Shown here: in pieces, positions 8,515 to 16,715 of the stretch
Layout of the letters: every line of letters begins with the position of its first letter
Position numbering within the stretch: the stretch's first letter is position 1
Source of the DNA: JAGRKR01 sp041397725
GTDB lineage: Bacteria > Pseudomonadota > Alphaproteobacteria > Rhizobiales > Hyphomicrobiaceae
Length of the DNA: 64,000 bases
Reading direction: 5' to 3'
NCBI GenBank assembly: GCA_041397725.1
Contig: JAWKVZ010000001.1
Coordinates: 310,001 to 374,000, forward strand
The notes under the pieces: model-generated
What the model was told of the DNA's origin: nothing
The model's database searches: none
Seen by the model: only the letters and a program-made list of their open reading frames with translations
Made by a program: the position numbers and the translations under genes

Positions 8515-9158
8515 AGAATGCCGCGGAAGCGCTCCATCATCTGCTCCTGCGTCTCGCCACCCGCCCCGATGCCGGTCTGCACCACCATCATCTCGTTCAT
8601 CGACGGGAGCACGGCGCGGTCGACCTTCGCCTCGTCGTTCCACAGCCCCGCGCGCATGATCGCCTTGGCACAATGCAGGTAGGCCTGCGCCACCGTTACC
8701 CGGATCACCAGCTTGGGCAGGCGGCCGCGGCGTGAGAAGCGCGCTCGCAGATCCTCGTCGTCGCGCAGCTCCGCACGGCCATTGACGCGCAACACCTCGT
8801 GCACGCCCGGCACCAGGAAGATGAGCCCGACCTCGGGGGCGGTGAGAATGTTTGTGAGCGTGTCGAGCCGGTTGTTGCCCGGCCAATCCGGGATCGCCAG
8901 ACCGTGATCGTCGAGCACGGCGACGAAACCGGGCTCGTCACCACGCGGAGAGGCGTCGCACAACCCGTCCTGACCGCGCGTGGCGATGACCAGGAACGGC
9001 GCCAGCGCCACGAAGGCCTTGTGATGGGCGTGGAGGTAGCCGAGCTCCTTCCTGAGCGCACGCTCCTGGGGCGCTGCATAAAGGGCTCGCAAGGCGTCTA
9101 CGGTCTCGATGCGTGCCAAGGACTGATCTCCCGCGGTTGAGCGTGGATGGCGCGCCAT
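8508..9158 (-). CDS. Pyridoxamine 5'-phosphate oxidase-fold flavoprotein
   Basis: A 216-aa cytoplasmic protein of the PPOX split-barrel family, in the subgroup of uncharacterised FMN-binding proteins with a conserved HKAFVALAPFLVIAT strand and a SPRGDEPGFVAVLDD loop. The loop supplies the flavin-binding Ser/Arg and is followed by DWPGNNRLDTLTNI and the RVNGRAEL strand. Members bind FMN or F420 and reduce or remove diverse small substrates; the reaction here is not predictable. The C-terminal extension (MNEMMVVQTGIG) is typical of this subgroup. It is transcribed toward the lbpA end of the sHdr operon and overlaps the permease gene at its 3' end. Confidence 0.75.
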   Translation of the reverse strand: MARHPRSTAGDQSLARIETVDALRALYAAPQERALRKELGYLHAHHKAFVALAPFLVIATRGQDGLCDASPRGDEPGFVAVLDDHGLAIPDWPGNNRLDTLTNILTAPEVGLIFLVPGVHEVLRVNGRAELRDDEDLRARFSRRGRLPKLVIRVTVAQAYLHCAKAIMRAGLWNDEAKVDRAVLPSMNEMMVVQTGIGAGGETQEQMMERFRGILY

Positions 9159-9228
9159 CCTACGCTCCCGCGCGAGCCCCTGTCACCCCGTGCGATCGGC
9201 GTGCCGGTTGCGCCTAAGCGCAGCGTGT

Positions 9229-9669
9229 TCAGGCGCAGCCGGCGAAGCCGTCGGCGGCCATCTTGGCCTCGTACTTCGCCGCGACCTGCGCCCCGGGCGT
9301 CAGGTTCGGCTTGACGGCGGCCCAGTCCTCCGGGTCGATGATGACCATCCAGCCCTTGTCGTAGGGGTCGTCATTGGCGAGCTTCGGATTGGACACGAGC
9401 TCCTGGTTGACCTCGGCGACCTTGCCGCCGGCGGCCGACTTGGCGGGGCCGACCCACTTGCCGCTCTCGACCGTGGCGCAGCTCTTGCCGGCATCGACGG
9501 AGCGCCCGACCTTCTTCGGCGTGAAGGCGACCAGTTGTCCAGCCATCGCCGTGGCGATCGTCGTCATGCCGAGCCTCACCTTGCCGTCGCCGGTCTCCCG
9601 GAACCAGATGTGATTGTCGACGTCGTAGAGAAGATCGTCGGGCAGGTTGCAGCCTTTGACGACGGGCAT
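9229..9669 (-). CDS. lbpA: LbpA, lipoate-binding protein of the sHdr sulfur oxidation system
   Basis: GcvH-like single-domain lipoyl carrier of 146 aa. The barrel-sandwich fold is recognisable, and the lipoyl lysine is K71 in ATVESGKWVGPAKS. This context is characteristic of sHdr-associated LbpA proteins, which differ from glycine-cleavage H proteins. In the family, the swinging lipoyl arm is essential for sHdr-dependent oxidation of thiosulfate or organic sulfur compounds in the cytoplasm. Genomic context supports this: it is the last gene of the dsrE3C-shdr operon, and no gcvT or gcvP gene is nearby. The ATG at 9669 has GGAGGGA about nine nt upstream. Confidence 0.92.
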   Translation of the reverse strand: MPVVKGCNLPDDLLYDVDNHIWFRETGDGKVRLGMTTIATAMAGQLVAFTPKKVGRSVDAGKSCATVESGKWVGPAKSAAGGKVAEVNQELVSNPKLANDDPYDKGWMVIIDPEDWAAVKPNLTPGAQVAAKYEAKMAADGFAGCA

Positions 9670-9713
9670 GATCAGGTCCCTCCATGCGAAGTGTCTTGAC
9701 GCGTATCTAATCC

Positions 9714-10178
9714 TCAACCGCCGGTCGAACGCAAGGGACGCGACGAGCAGCAGAATTCCCCGAGGCCGGCCACCTGCATCTTGCCGGACACGAACAGGCA
9801 GAGATGGCGCGCCACCATTGTCGCCATCTTCAGGCGCCGCTCGGTCTCGGGGTGGCGTGGCTCGGTCGTGACGAGGTTGTAGTGATAGGCAAGCTCGCGG
9901 CAGGTTTCCCGGCAGGCATTGAAGGACGGATCGCCCTTGGCCCCCTGGCGATGCAGCGCCAGCAGGCGGAAGCCTTCCTTCGTCCCCTGCGTCGGCTCCT
10001 CGCCGCGGGCCTGCAGCCAAAGCTCGAGACAGGCCTCGCCGAGACGCAGCAGCTCCTCCGCCGCGAAGCTGGCCGTCGCCTCCGGACCATCCGCCGTAGC
10101 GGCAAGCGCGGCCATATGCCGCCCGAAGCTGTCACCGAGCTGGTCGATGCGCGCCTCGATCTCCTGAAAAGACGTCAC
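9714..10178 (-). CDS. Conserved cysteine-rich helical protein between shdrB2 and lbpA
   Basis: Unrecognised 154-aa, mostly helical cytoplasmic protein with no signal or membrane segment. It has six Cys: one in EACLEL, a CRETC pair in the middle, one in RHLCLF and adjacent Cys in EFCCSS near the C-terminus. The GTG start at 10178 overlaps the shdrB2 stop as GTGA, indicating translational coupling, and the gene ends 44 nt before lbpA. That position, inside the operon, makes a role in sHdr function or LbpA handling likely. The CC and CxxxC motifs could carry persulfide or a metal, but this is inference only. Confidence 0.72.
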   Translation of the reverse strand: MTSFQEIEARIDQLGDSFGRHMAALAATADGPEATASFAAEELLRLGEACLELWLQARGEEPTQGTKEGFRLLALHRQGAKGDPSFNACRETCRELAYHYNLVTTEPRHPETERRLKMATMVARHLCLFVSGKMQVAGLGEFCCSSRPLRSTGG

Positions 10179-11107
10179 GTCAGCCGCTTCTCCACCAAGA
10201 GGTCCATGGAGTTCGAGATGTTCTCGTGGATGCCGACCTGCCGCGGCCCGAGCCCGAGCGCCAGTCCGAGCATCTGCGTGAAATAGAGGATCTTGACCTT
10301 GGTCTTGCGGCCGAGACGCTTCTCGGCGCGGATCTGGTGCATCTCCAGGCCCGAATGGCAGGTCGGGCATTCCGTCGCGATGACGTCGGCGCCCGCTGCC
10401 TCCGCGGCTTCCAGAATATTGAGCACGAGCTTGGTCGAGGTGTCGCTGTCTGAGAGCGTGTGGGCGCCGCCGCAGCATGCCGTCTTCAGCGCGAAATCGA
10501 CGTTCTCGGCGCCGGCGGCTTCCAGCAGATCGTCCATGAAGTGCGGCTGCGACGTGCTCTCGCTGCCTGCGCCCTTGTCCTTCTCCGGGAAGATGTGCCG
10601 CGGGCGCGTATACATGCAGCCGTAGTAGTTGGCGACCTTGAGGCCCTTCAGCCGCTCCTTCGTACGTCGGCGCAGCTCGTCCTCGCCGATCGCCTCCTTG
10701 ATCCAGTCGAGGGCGTGGATGGTCTTGGCCTGGCCCGCCTTATAGGTGGCATGCCCCGCCTTCGTGGAGATGCGCTCGACGACCTCGCGGCTCTCCTGAT
10801 CGTTAGCCAGGTCGTACTCGGCCTTCTTCAGGTTGTGATAGCAGCCGTTGCAGGGCGCCATCACGACGTCGTGGCCCATCTCGTTGGCGGCGATCGAAAG
10901 CACGCGCGAGGAGAGGTACGTCTGGATCTTGGGGTCGATGTTCTTGACCTCCATCGCCCCGCAGCAGTTCCAGTTCTTGACCTCGTCGAGCTTGAGGCCG
11001 AGCGCCTTGCCGAGCGCCTTGGTCGAGCGGTTGTAGGCGTGCCCCGTTCCCTCGAGCGCACAGCCCGGGTAGTAGGCCACCTTCTGATACGTCTTGGGCT
11101 CCGACAT
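10175..11107 (-). CDS. shdrB2: sHdrB2, sulfur-oxidising heterodisulfide-reductase-like subunit B2
   Basis: HdrB-family subunit of 310 aa with two complete CCG domains, each of which binds a non-cubane [4Fe-4S] cluster in the family. Domain 1 has C16 in YYPGC, C48-C49 in NWNCCG and C86/C89 in PCNGCY. Domain 2 has C164 in YYGCMY, C211-C212 in ACCGG and C247/C250 in ECPTC. It is a cytoplasmic part of the sHdr complex that oxidises protein-bound sulfane sulfur. It lies 20 nt after shdrC2 and is translationally coupled to the next gene. The pairing with HdrC2, HdrA and LbpA, and the absence of methanogenic partners such as MvhD, assign it to the sHdr system. Confidence 0.93.
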   Translation of the reverse strand: MSEPKTYQKVAYYPGCALEGTGHAYNRSTKALGKALGLKLDEVKNWNCCGAMEVKNIDPKIQTYLSSRVLSIAANEMGHDVVMAPCNGCYHNLKKAEYDLANDQESREVVERISTKAGHATYKAGQAKTIHALDWIKEAIGEDELRRRTKERLKGLKVANYYGCMYTRPRHIFPEKDKGAGSESTSQPHFMDDLLEAAGAENVDFALKTACCGGAHTLSDSDTSTKLVLNILEAAEAAGADVIATECPTCHSGLEMHQIRAEKRLGRKTKVKILYFTQMLGLALGLGPRQVGIHENISNSMDLLVEKRLT

Positions 11108-11127
11108 GTCGGGTGCTCTCTCCTGGA

Positions 11128-11919
11128 TTACTCGGCGGCGGCGCGATGCGCGGGATGGCCCGGCCGATCGTCATTGGCGGCGCGGGGCTTGTCGAGCTTG
11201 AGCGCCGTGCGGTGCTTGGCCTCCTGCTCGTGGATGTAGTCCTCGATCGCGGCGCGCGCCTTGCCCCAGTTGTTCGTCTTGGGCTTGAAAACCATCGCCC
11301 ACATGGACTTGATGCCCCAGGCGATCGGCAGCTTCGTCGCCACCTGCCAGACGATCTGCTTCAGCCAGTCCTGCAGCAGCGGCTGCTTGGTGCGCTGCAG
11401 GAAATCCTTCAGCACCTCGGTGTCCTCGATCTTGCCCCGGGCGATGACCTGCTCGGAGAACACCTCGTCGAAGATCATGGATGGCGACTTCGGCGTATAG
11501 CCCTTGAGCTCCAGCCAGTGTGACGTCGCCTTCATGACGCCTTCCGGCGCCACGTCGCGCGGGCAGACGTAGGTGCACTTGTTGCACGACACGCACATCC
11601 AGATGATGTCCTTGTCGCGCAGGAGCTCCTGTTCCATGCCGGAGCGGATCAGGTAGATCCAGTAGCGCGGATTGAAGCGCTCCTCGATGGCGTTGACAGT
11701 ACACGCGTTGGTGCACGATCCGCACTGCCAGCAGCGATGGATGTTCTCACCGCCCGGCAGCGCCGCGATCTCGTCCTGCATGTCCTCGTTGTAGTCGGTG
11801 ATGACGCGGGACTCGATGAACGTAGACCAGTGCCCGGAGACATTGACGCCGTCGATCACGAGATTGTCGTGCGTCTTGATGTTCTCGGGGCGGATCAGGG
11901 ATTTCTCGTGGATGGGCAT
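11128..11919 (-). CDS. shdrC2: sHdrC2, iron-sulfur subunit C2 of the sHdr complex
   Basis: HdrC-like electron-transfer subunit of 263 aa with two [4Fe-4S] ferredoxin motifs. The first is CWQCGSCTNAC (C63, C66, C69, C73) and the second is CVSCNKCTYVCP (C109, C112, C115, C119). In the first motif the usual Pro after the last Cys is replaced by Thr. The C-terminal half is helical and ends in a low-complexity tail of His, Ala and Arg. It sits between the conserved hyp gene (17-nt gap) and shdrB2 (20-nt gap). In the complex it would pass electrons between the flavin of HdrA and the CCG clusters of HdrB2. Confidence 0.93.
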   Translation of the reverse strand: MPIHEKSLIRPENIKTHDNLVIDGVNVSGHWSTFIESRVITDYNEDMQDEIAALPGGENIHRCWQCGSCTNACTVNAIEERFNPRYWIYLIRSGMEQELLRDKDIIWMCVSCNKCTYVCPRDVAPEGVMKATSHWLELKGYTPKSPSMIFDEVFSEQVIARGKIEDTEVLKDFLQRTKQPLLQDWLKQIVWQVATKLPIAWGIKSMWAMVFKPKTNNWGKARAAIEDYIHEQEAKHRTALKLDKPRAANDDRPGHPAHRAAAE

Positions 11920-11936
11920 TCTGCTCTCCGCCCCTC

Positions 11937-12806
11937 TCAGTTCAACTGCTTGGTCGGCGCGACGGCGCGCGCCGTGCCGTCGATGGTCTTGAAACGCGAG
12001 CGCCCGGTGCGCGGGCTGGCGCCGTCGAGGCCGAGAATCCGGCGGGCGTGCTCCAGGGGATCGGCCTCGCTGGCGAAATCGGTCCTGAGGTAGGAGCCGC
12101 CCTGCTCGTTGATGTAGTCGCCGTACACCTTGGCGACGACGAGATCGACGTACCAGAGCATGTCTCGGAAGACGCCGTTGTCCGAGAGGAACTGCGACAG
12201 TTCCTCGCGCAGCACCAGGAACGTCTCGTAGCGGTCGGCCACATCGATGACCATGTGGTCGACGTTGCTGCCGGCGACGGGATCGTGCCAGATCTCGCGG
12301 AGCACGCCGGTGTTCGCCTTGTTGTCCCACACCCAGCGCTGCATCAGCGGGTAGTGCTCGGGATAGACGTTGTGCAGCAGCTCGGCGGCGAGATCGCGCA
12401 CGAAGCGATGCTCGCGCCCGTCGGGGAAGACCTTGCAGAACGCCGCCTGGCGGACATCCGCCGTGGTGGTGTCCTCGGCCCCGTCGAGCAGACCGGCAAT
12501 AGCCGTGCGCACGTTCGCCCAGCCGAGATCGTCGAGCGCCCGCGCGACGCGGCGGCGCACCGTCGCCATGGTCGCGGCGAGTTGCTCGAAGTCCGACAGT
12601 TCGAGCCTCTGGGCCCGCCCCCGGGCAAGACGATCCTGGAAGATCTCCGCCTTCAGCTTCACAGCGGAGGCAAAGCGCTCGACGCCGCCCTGCGCCTCGG
12701 CGGCGTGAATGAGCGACTCGAGCGTGAGACGGAGCTTGTCACCCGACAAATGCAGCACGGGCCGCTCCGCGACCTCGCCAGACCTGAAGCGGATGATGCT
12801 CGCCAT
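11937..12806 (-). CDS. Conserved sHdr-operon protein of unknown function (hyp between shdrA and shdrC2)
   Basis: A 289-aa soluble protein that carries no domain I can name. It occupies the position of the hypothetical gene that is conserved between hdrA and hdrC2 in sHdr loci. The sequence is mixed alpha/beta, with a conserved-looking aromatic block (VYPEHYPLMQRWVWDNKANT, then REIWHD) in the middle and WYVDLVVAKVYGDYI further on. It has a single Cys (AAFCKVF). It starts 7 nt after the shdrA stop, so it is almost certainly co-translated. The ATG at 12806 opens MASIIRFRSGEV; an in-frame upstream extension lies inside shdrA. A scaffolding or substrate-handling role is inferred from its conservation with the complex. 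Confidence 0.82.
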   Translation of the reverse strand: MASIIRFRSGEVAERPVLHLSGDKLRLTLESLIHAAEAQGGVERFASAVKLKAEIFQDRLARGRAQRLELSDFEQLAATMATVRRRVARALDDLGWANVRTAIAGLLDGAEDTTTADVRQAAFCKVFPDGREHRFVRDLAAELLHNVYPEHYPLMQRWVWDNKANTGVLREIWHDPVAGSNVDHMVIDVADRYETFLVLREELSQFLSDNGVFRDMLWYVDLVVAKVYGDYINEQGGSYLRTDFASEADPLEHARRILGLDGASPRTGRSRFKTIDGTARAVAPTKQLN

Positions 12807-12813
12807 CGCAACC

Positions 12814-13872
12814 CTACTCCGCCGCCTGGGCGAGGCCGCCCCGCGCCGCCGCCAGCGCACTCATCGCAGCCGCATGGCCCTGGGCGATCGAGTCGTCGAT
12901 GGTCTCCGGTCCGATCGCCGCCCCGGCCACGAACACGCCCGGCCGCGAGGTCGCCCCCATGATGCCGTAGGTATCCTTGCGGGCGATGTAGCCGTGCCGG
13001 TGCAGGTCGACGCCGAACACCGCCGACAGCGTCATGTTGTCGACGTTGGGGTCCATGCCGATGGCGTGCACGACCATGTCGAAGGGGATCGTAATCGGCC
13101 GCTTCACGAGCGTGTCCTCGCCCTTGACGATGAGCTGCTTGCCGTCGCTCGTCACCTCGGCGATGCGGGCCTTGATGTACTTGACCTTGAACTCTTCCTG
13201 GCTCTTCCAATAGTAGTCGCTCTCGTAGAGCCCGAAGGTGCGGATATCCATGTAGTAGATGTAGACGTGGCAGTCCGGCAGCTCCTCGCGGATCTCCATG
13301 GCCATGTTGGCGGAGACCGTGCAGCAGATCTTGGAGCACCACTCGCGGCCGATCTGGCGATCTCTCGAGCCGACGCACAGCAGGATCGCCACACGCTTGG
13401 GCTTGCGCCCGTCCGAGGGGCAGTGCACGCCCTTGCCGGACGAGATCATCTGCTCGACCTGCGTGGTCGTCACCACGTCAGGGAACATGCCGAAACCCCA
13501 CTCCGGCTTGTTGACGGAATCGAAGTGGGTGAAGCCCGTGGCCAGCACGACGGAGCCGGCCTCCACGCTCTTGCCGTTCGACAGAGCCACCGTGAAGCCG
13601 CCCGGCGCGCCCGTGCACGACTTGACGGTCGTCGACAAGTGGCGCTCGACGAAGCTCGCGTGATCGTGCTCGACCCGGCGCACCATGCCGCCGATGGCAT
13701 CCGACGCCCACTCGCCCGACGGTACGAGCTTTGCGTAGCCCGAATGGATGGGGGCGCCACCGAGCTTGTCCGTCTTCTCGACCAGTATGCTCTTCTGGCC
13801 GACCGTGGCCAGCGCGTGCGCGGCGGCCAGTCCTGCCGGACCACCGCCGACAATGAGTATGGGCTTTGTCAT
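12814..13872 (-). CDS. shdrA: sHdrA, FAD-binding subunit of the sHdr complex
   Basis: Flavoprotein of 352 aa, the short form found in sulfur oxidisers; methanogen HdrA is nearly twice as long. The N-terminus carries the FAD motif ILIVGGGPAGLAAA (about 5-18). The middle carries the HdrA cluster signature CVGSRDRQIGREWCSKICC, with C166, C179, C183 and C184. A second dinucleotide motif near the C-terminus (GVFVAGAAIGPETID) is typical of the thioredoxin-reductase-like fold. The ATG at 13872 starts MTKPILIVGGG, directly before the FAD motif. It lies 95 nt after shdrB1, and the hyp gene follows after 7 nt. Confidence 0.94.
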   Translation of the reverse strand: MTKPILIVGGGPAGLAAAHALATVGQKSILVEKTDKLGGAPIHSGYAKLVPSGEWASDAIGGMVRRVEHDHASFVERHLSTTVKSCTGAPGGFTVALSNGKSVEAGSVVLATGFTHFDSVNKPEWGFGMFPDVVTTTQVEQMISSGKGVHCPSDGRKPKRVAILLCVGSRDRQIGREWCSKICCTVSANMAMEIREELPDCHVYIYYMDIRTFGLYESDYYWKSQEEFKVKYIKARIAEVTSDGKQLIVKGEDTLVKRPITIPFDMVVHAIGMDPNVDNMTLSAVFGVDLHRHGYIARKDTYGIMGATSRPGVFVAGAAIGPETIDDSIAQGHAAAMSALAAARGGLAQAAE

Positions 13873-13967
13873 CTCTACGTCTGCCTCGTCTTCCTCAGCC
13901 CCAAGCTGAACGCGTTCCTGTCGGCGGCAGCGGACAACGTGCCCGCCCATTCAACTGTGCGATCGTC

Positions 13968-15359
13968 TCACTCCGCCGGCGGCGGCGGGATCACCTCGCG
14001 CCGCACCGGCTTGTAGCCCGGTCCGGAGGTGAGCCGGAGCCTCGGATCGTAGAGCTGATCCTGCTTGCCGGCCTCGACCTCCTTCAGATACGCCTCGAAT
14101 TCCTGCTTCTTGAGCTGCCAGTCGATGCCGAGCTTCTCGAAGAGCTGCTCGGTCGGCGAGGCGTGCCAGTGCGACTGCACGATCTTGTAGGGATGCGCGC
14201 CGCAGGCCAGCGCCGCAAACTGGCAGTCGGCCAGCACCGGCAGCTCGAACGGCTTGCCCGCCGCCTTGCCGATCCACTGGTTCTTGTCGAGCGTGGTGAT
14301 GCAGCCGGTGTCGTGGCCGATCATCACGTCCGACTGCGCCTCCTCGACGGCGACGCGGATCTTGCGATCGATGGCGAACGAGCGTGTGAACTCGCGCTCG
14401 GAGATGATGTGGCGGAAGCCGAAGCCACAGCAGTCGTACCAGGTCTTGTAGTCGATCACCTGCGCGCCCAGCGCCTGCAGGATGCCCGTCGAGACGGCGA
14501 CGCGATTACCCTCGAGGATGGTGTCGTCGTAGATCGCGTCCTCCGGCACCATCTTGTAGACGTGGCAGGCCGGATGGATGGTGGCGCGGATCTTCGAGGC
14601 ATCGAGTGTCTGATGCTTGGCGATCTCATGGCGCATGACGTGCACCCACTCGGAGTAGTGCACGATCTCCTCGGGAATGAGCAGCTTGCCGTCGACGAGG
14701 CGGCCGAGCTTGCCGAGGATCTTCTTCACCTTCTCGCGCAACTCTGCCGAATGCAGGAGGTAGCCGCGCACCTCCTTGTAGTTGCCGAAGCTCGTGCCGC
14801 AATGCACCAGCGGATAGAAGTGCCCGACCTCGCCGCCGTGCGCCTTGGCCGAGACGTAGGCCTGATGGAAGTTGCGCAGGAAGACGGCCGCCAGGCTCTC
14901 GATGTTGCCGATACCGGAGCCGTGATAGTTCCAGGCCGTGCAGGACGTCTGATCGGTCTCGTCGAGGTATTCGATGCCGAGCTTGTTCTGCAGCCACAAC
15001 AGCGAGACGGGATAGCCGGGGATGTTGCCGCACTGCCCGCAGCTCTTGTGATGCCAGAGCTGTGTCGTCGGCACCCGCTTGGTCCAGCCGTAGAGTGTCT
15101 TCACCTCGATCGGCTTGTGCGCGTCGGTGATGCGATGGACGACGATCTCGCCGTCCTTCTCGAGCTGCCACATGGCATCGCGCACGTCCTCGACGCGATC
15201 CTTGTTGGTCAGCAGCGAGCGCCGGTCGATCTTCTGCTCGACCCAGGCGGTGGCGATCTGGGCCTCGCCCGGCGACAGGTTGGCCGGCGTCCATTCGGAC
15301 CCGTGGCCGGTGAAGCGCTCGCCCGTTGCCGGCGGCTTCGTACCGTTGTCGGTGGTCAT
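13968..15359 (-). CDS. shdrB1: sHdrB1, sulfur-oxidising heterodisulfide-reductase-like subunit B1
   Basis: HdrB-type subunit of 463 aa, longer than sHdrB2 (310 aa). The C-terminal CCG domain has C265 (HPACH), C310-C311 (YDCCGFG) and C353 (HDTGC), where the final CxxC is reduced to a single Cys. The N-terminal half has C107 and C110 (SCGQC), C140 and C187 (VHCGTS) in a degenerate pattern. That asymmetry is a known difference between B1 and B2 subunits. The first 60 residues are a non-conserved, Thr/Pro-rich leader. The ATG at 15359 has GGGAGA eight nt upstream and was chosen over a TTG five codons earlier. It lies between shdrC1 (51-nt gap) and shdrA. Confidence 0.92.
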   Translation of the reverse strand: MTTDNGTKPPATGERFTGHGSEWTPANLSPGEAQIATAWVEQKIDRRSLLTNKDRVEDVRDAMWQLEKDGEIVVHRITDAHKPIEVKTLYGWTKRVPTTQLWHHKSCGQCGNIPGYPVSLLWLQNKLGIEYLDETDQTSCTAWNYHGSGIGNIESLAAVFLRNFHQAYVSAKAHGGEVGHFYPLVHCGTSFGNYKEVRGYLLHSAELREKVKKILGKLGRLVDGKLLIPEEIVHYSEWVHVMRHEIAKHQTLDASKIRATIHPACHVYKMVPEDAIYDDTILEGNRVAVSTGILQALGAQVIDYKTWYDCCGFGFRHIISEREFTRSFAIDRKIRVAVEEAQSDVMIGHDTGCITTLDKNQWIGKAAGKPFELPVLADCQFAALACGAHPYKIVQSHWHASPTEQLFEKLGIDWQLKKQEFEAYLKEVEAGKQDQLYDPRLRLTSGPGYKPVRREVIPPPPAE

Positions 15360-15410
15360 CGTGCGGTCTCCCAATTCAAGGTTGGGGATTGCGACTCGTC
15401 TTGCTAGCGC

Positions 15411-16166
15411 TCAGTCCTCGTCGGCATCATCCTGTTCCTCCAGGAAGTCGTTCCAGTCCTCGCGCTTCTCCTCCATGATGTCCGTTATGACATCGAAGAG
15501 GTTCTCGTCGATCGTCTCAAGCTGGTCGAGGACGCCGGTCATCTCCCAGATCGTATAGAGCTCGACCGAGGTCTTGAGGTTCACCTCCCAGGCCGTCTCC
15601 GTCGTGTTGAGGGTCGCCATGGGAATAGCCTTGCGCAGCAGTTTCAGCGGCGCCTCGACCTTGGAGATGTTCGGCCCCCAGTCGGCGAAATGATCCTTGT
15701 TGATCATGTCGGGAGAGAGCTGGTTGCCGGTCGAGATCAGCTTCAGCATCACGCGCGAGAAGGGCCGCAGCACGTCCTTGGCCGACTGCATGCCGTGCTT
15801 GATGGCAACCTCGCGCATGAGCATGACGAGACCGCCCGGCGAGTTGCGGAAGGGGCAGCGCGCGGCGCACGTGTAGCACTGGGCGCAGGACCAGATCTTC
15901 TCCTGCATGGCATCGTAGATGCCCTCGAGGTTCTCGGTCCACAGCAGCTGCACGATCTCGCGCGGCGAGAAGTCGTAATAATGCGCGGCCGGGCATGTCG
16001 CCGTGCAGATGCCGCAGTTGAGGCAGCCGTTGAGCTCGTGATCGAAGCGCAGGTCGCCCTGGATATCCTTGAAGATCTCCTCGAGCTTGGAACGCGGCAG
16101 CGGCGGCCGCTCGGAAACGGGATCACCGATATAGTCCTGCACCCGGCTGGTGGTCGCATGCGCCAT
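15411..16166 (-). CDS. shdrC1: sHdrC1, iron-sulfur subunit C1 of the sHdr complex
   Basis: HdrC-like subunit of 251 aa with two ferredoxin motifs, CLNCGICTATCP (C48, C51, C54, C58) and CAQCYTCAARCP (C94, C97, C100, C104). A helical C-terminal domain ends in a very acidic tail (FLEEQDDADED). It pairs with sHdrB1 and would carry electrons between the HdrB1 centre and HdrA in the cytoplasm. The gene begins 21 nt after dsrE3C and is the first Hdr gene of the operon. Confidence 0.93.
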   Translation of the reverse strand: MAHATTSRVQDYIGDPVSERPPLPRSKLEEIFKDIQGDLRFDHELNGCLNCGICTATCPAAHYYDFSPREIVQLLWTENLEGIYDAMQEKIWSCAQCYTCAARCPFRNSPGGLVMLMREVAIKHGMQSAKDVLRPFSRVMLKLISTGNQLSPDMINKDHFADWGPNISKVEAPLKLLRKAIPMATLNTTETAWEVNLKTSVELYTIWEMTGVLDQLETIDENLFDVITDIMEEKREDWNDFLEEQDDADED

Positions 16167-16187
16167 GGCTGTCGCTCCTCGCCGCCG

Positions 16188-16565
16188 TCAGTAGCTCAGC
16201 ACCTTGCAGTCGCCCTCCATGATCTCCTCGACCAGATAGGCGCCCCCGACGATCCCCGAGCACTCGGGAATGAGGTCGCTCTCCTTCATGTCGAACAGAT
16301 CGAGGTTGGGGGAGCAGCAGTAGAATTTCACACCGGCTTCGTGGGCATCCTTGATGAAGTCGTAGACGGACTTCGGCGAGCCTTCCTTGACGAACAGGCT
16401 CTCGGCCACGCCCTTCTTCATCAGCCGGCCGGAGGTGGCGGTGCAGATCACCTCGACCTCGTACTCCATGGCCGCCGCAACGGAGGCCTGGAAGATCGGC
16501 GCACCCAGCTCCTCGCCATTGCGCGGGTCGGTGTTCGCCATGATGATCACGAGCTTCTTGGACAT
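16188..16565 (-). CDS. dsrE3C: DsrE3C-type sulfur carrier protein
   Basis: DsrE/F-family protein of 125 aa heading the sHdr operon. The fold starts with KLVIIMANTDPRNGEELGAP and carries the adjacent cysteines C83-C84 in KFYCCSPNLD, the persulfide-carrying pair of the DsrE3 group. In characterised systems DsrE3C receives sulfur from TusA and passes it toward the sHdr machinery; a tusA gene is present at 36157-36384. The ATG at 16565 is the only good start. Transcription probably begins near 16703 from the promoter at 16710-16738, giving a leader of about 137 nt. Confidence 0.9.
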   Translation of the reverse strand: MSKKLVIIMANTDPRNGEELGAPIFQASVAAAMEYEVEVICTATSGRLMKKGVAESLFVKEGSPKSVYDFIKDAHEAGVKFYCCSPNLDLFDMKESDLIPECSGIVGGAYLVEEIMEGDCKVLSY

Positions 16566-16693
16566 GTCCAAAACCTCCACGCCGCCCCATGCGCGATGCG
16601 CCGAGGCCGTCCTGCGTTTCCCCCGGCACCGCTCTTGTGAGCAGCGCCTCATTACGGCAAGACGATATCCGGTCATCCCGGTCCCGGCAAGCG

Positions 16694-16715
16694 TATATTC
16701 GTATTCTTGAATATA
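16694..16715. promoter_or_regulatory. ATTC-N8-GAAT inverted repeat, candidate ArsR-type (SqrR/sHdrR/SoxR-like) operator
   Basis: Perfect 7-bp arms TATATTC (16694-16700) and GAATATA (16709-16715) flank an 8-nt spacer. The core ATTC-N8-GAAT matches the operator form known for sulfide- and persulfide-responsive ArsR-family repressors. It covers the -10 box of the predicted dsrE3C-shdr promoter on the minus strand, a standard position for repression. It may also affect the divergent gene at 16831. No ArsR gene is present in the window, so the regulator would be encoded elsewhere. Confidence 0.72.

Noticed and set aside
9229..9669. Glycine cleavage H protein (GcvH)
   Set aside because: Same fold and lipoyl lysine, but the context of K71 (ESGKWVGP), the operon position after shdrB2 and the lack of gcvT/gcvP nearby point to LbpA.
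10175..15359. Methanogen-type heterodisulfide reductase
   Set aside because: HdrA is only 352 aa, there are duplicated B and C subunits, and LbpA and DsrE3C genes are linked; this is the sulfur-oxidising sHdr arrangement.
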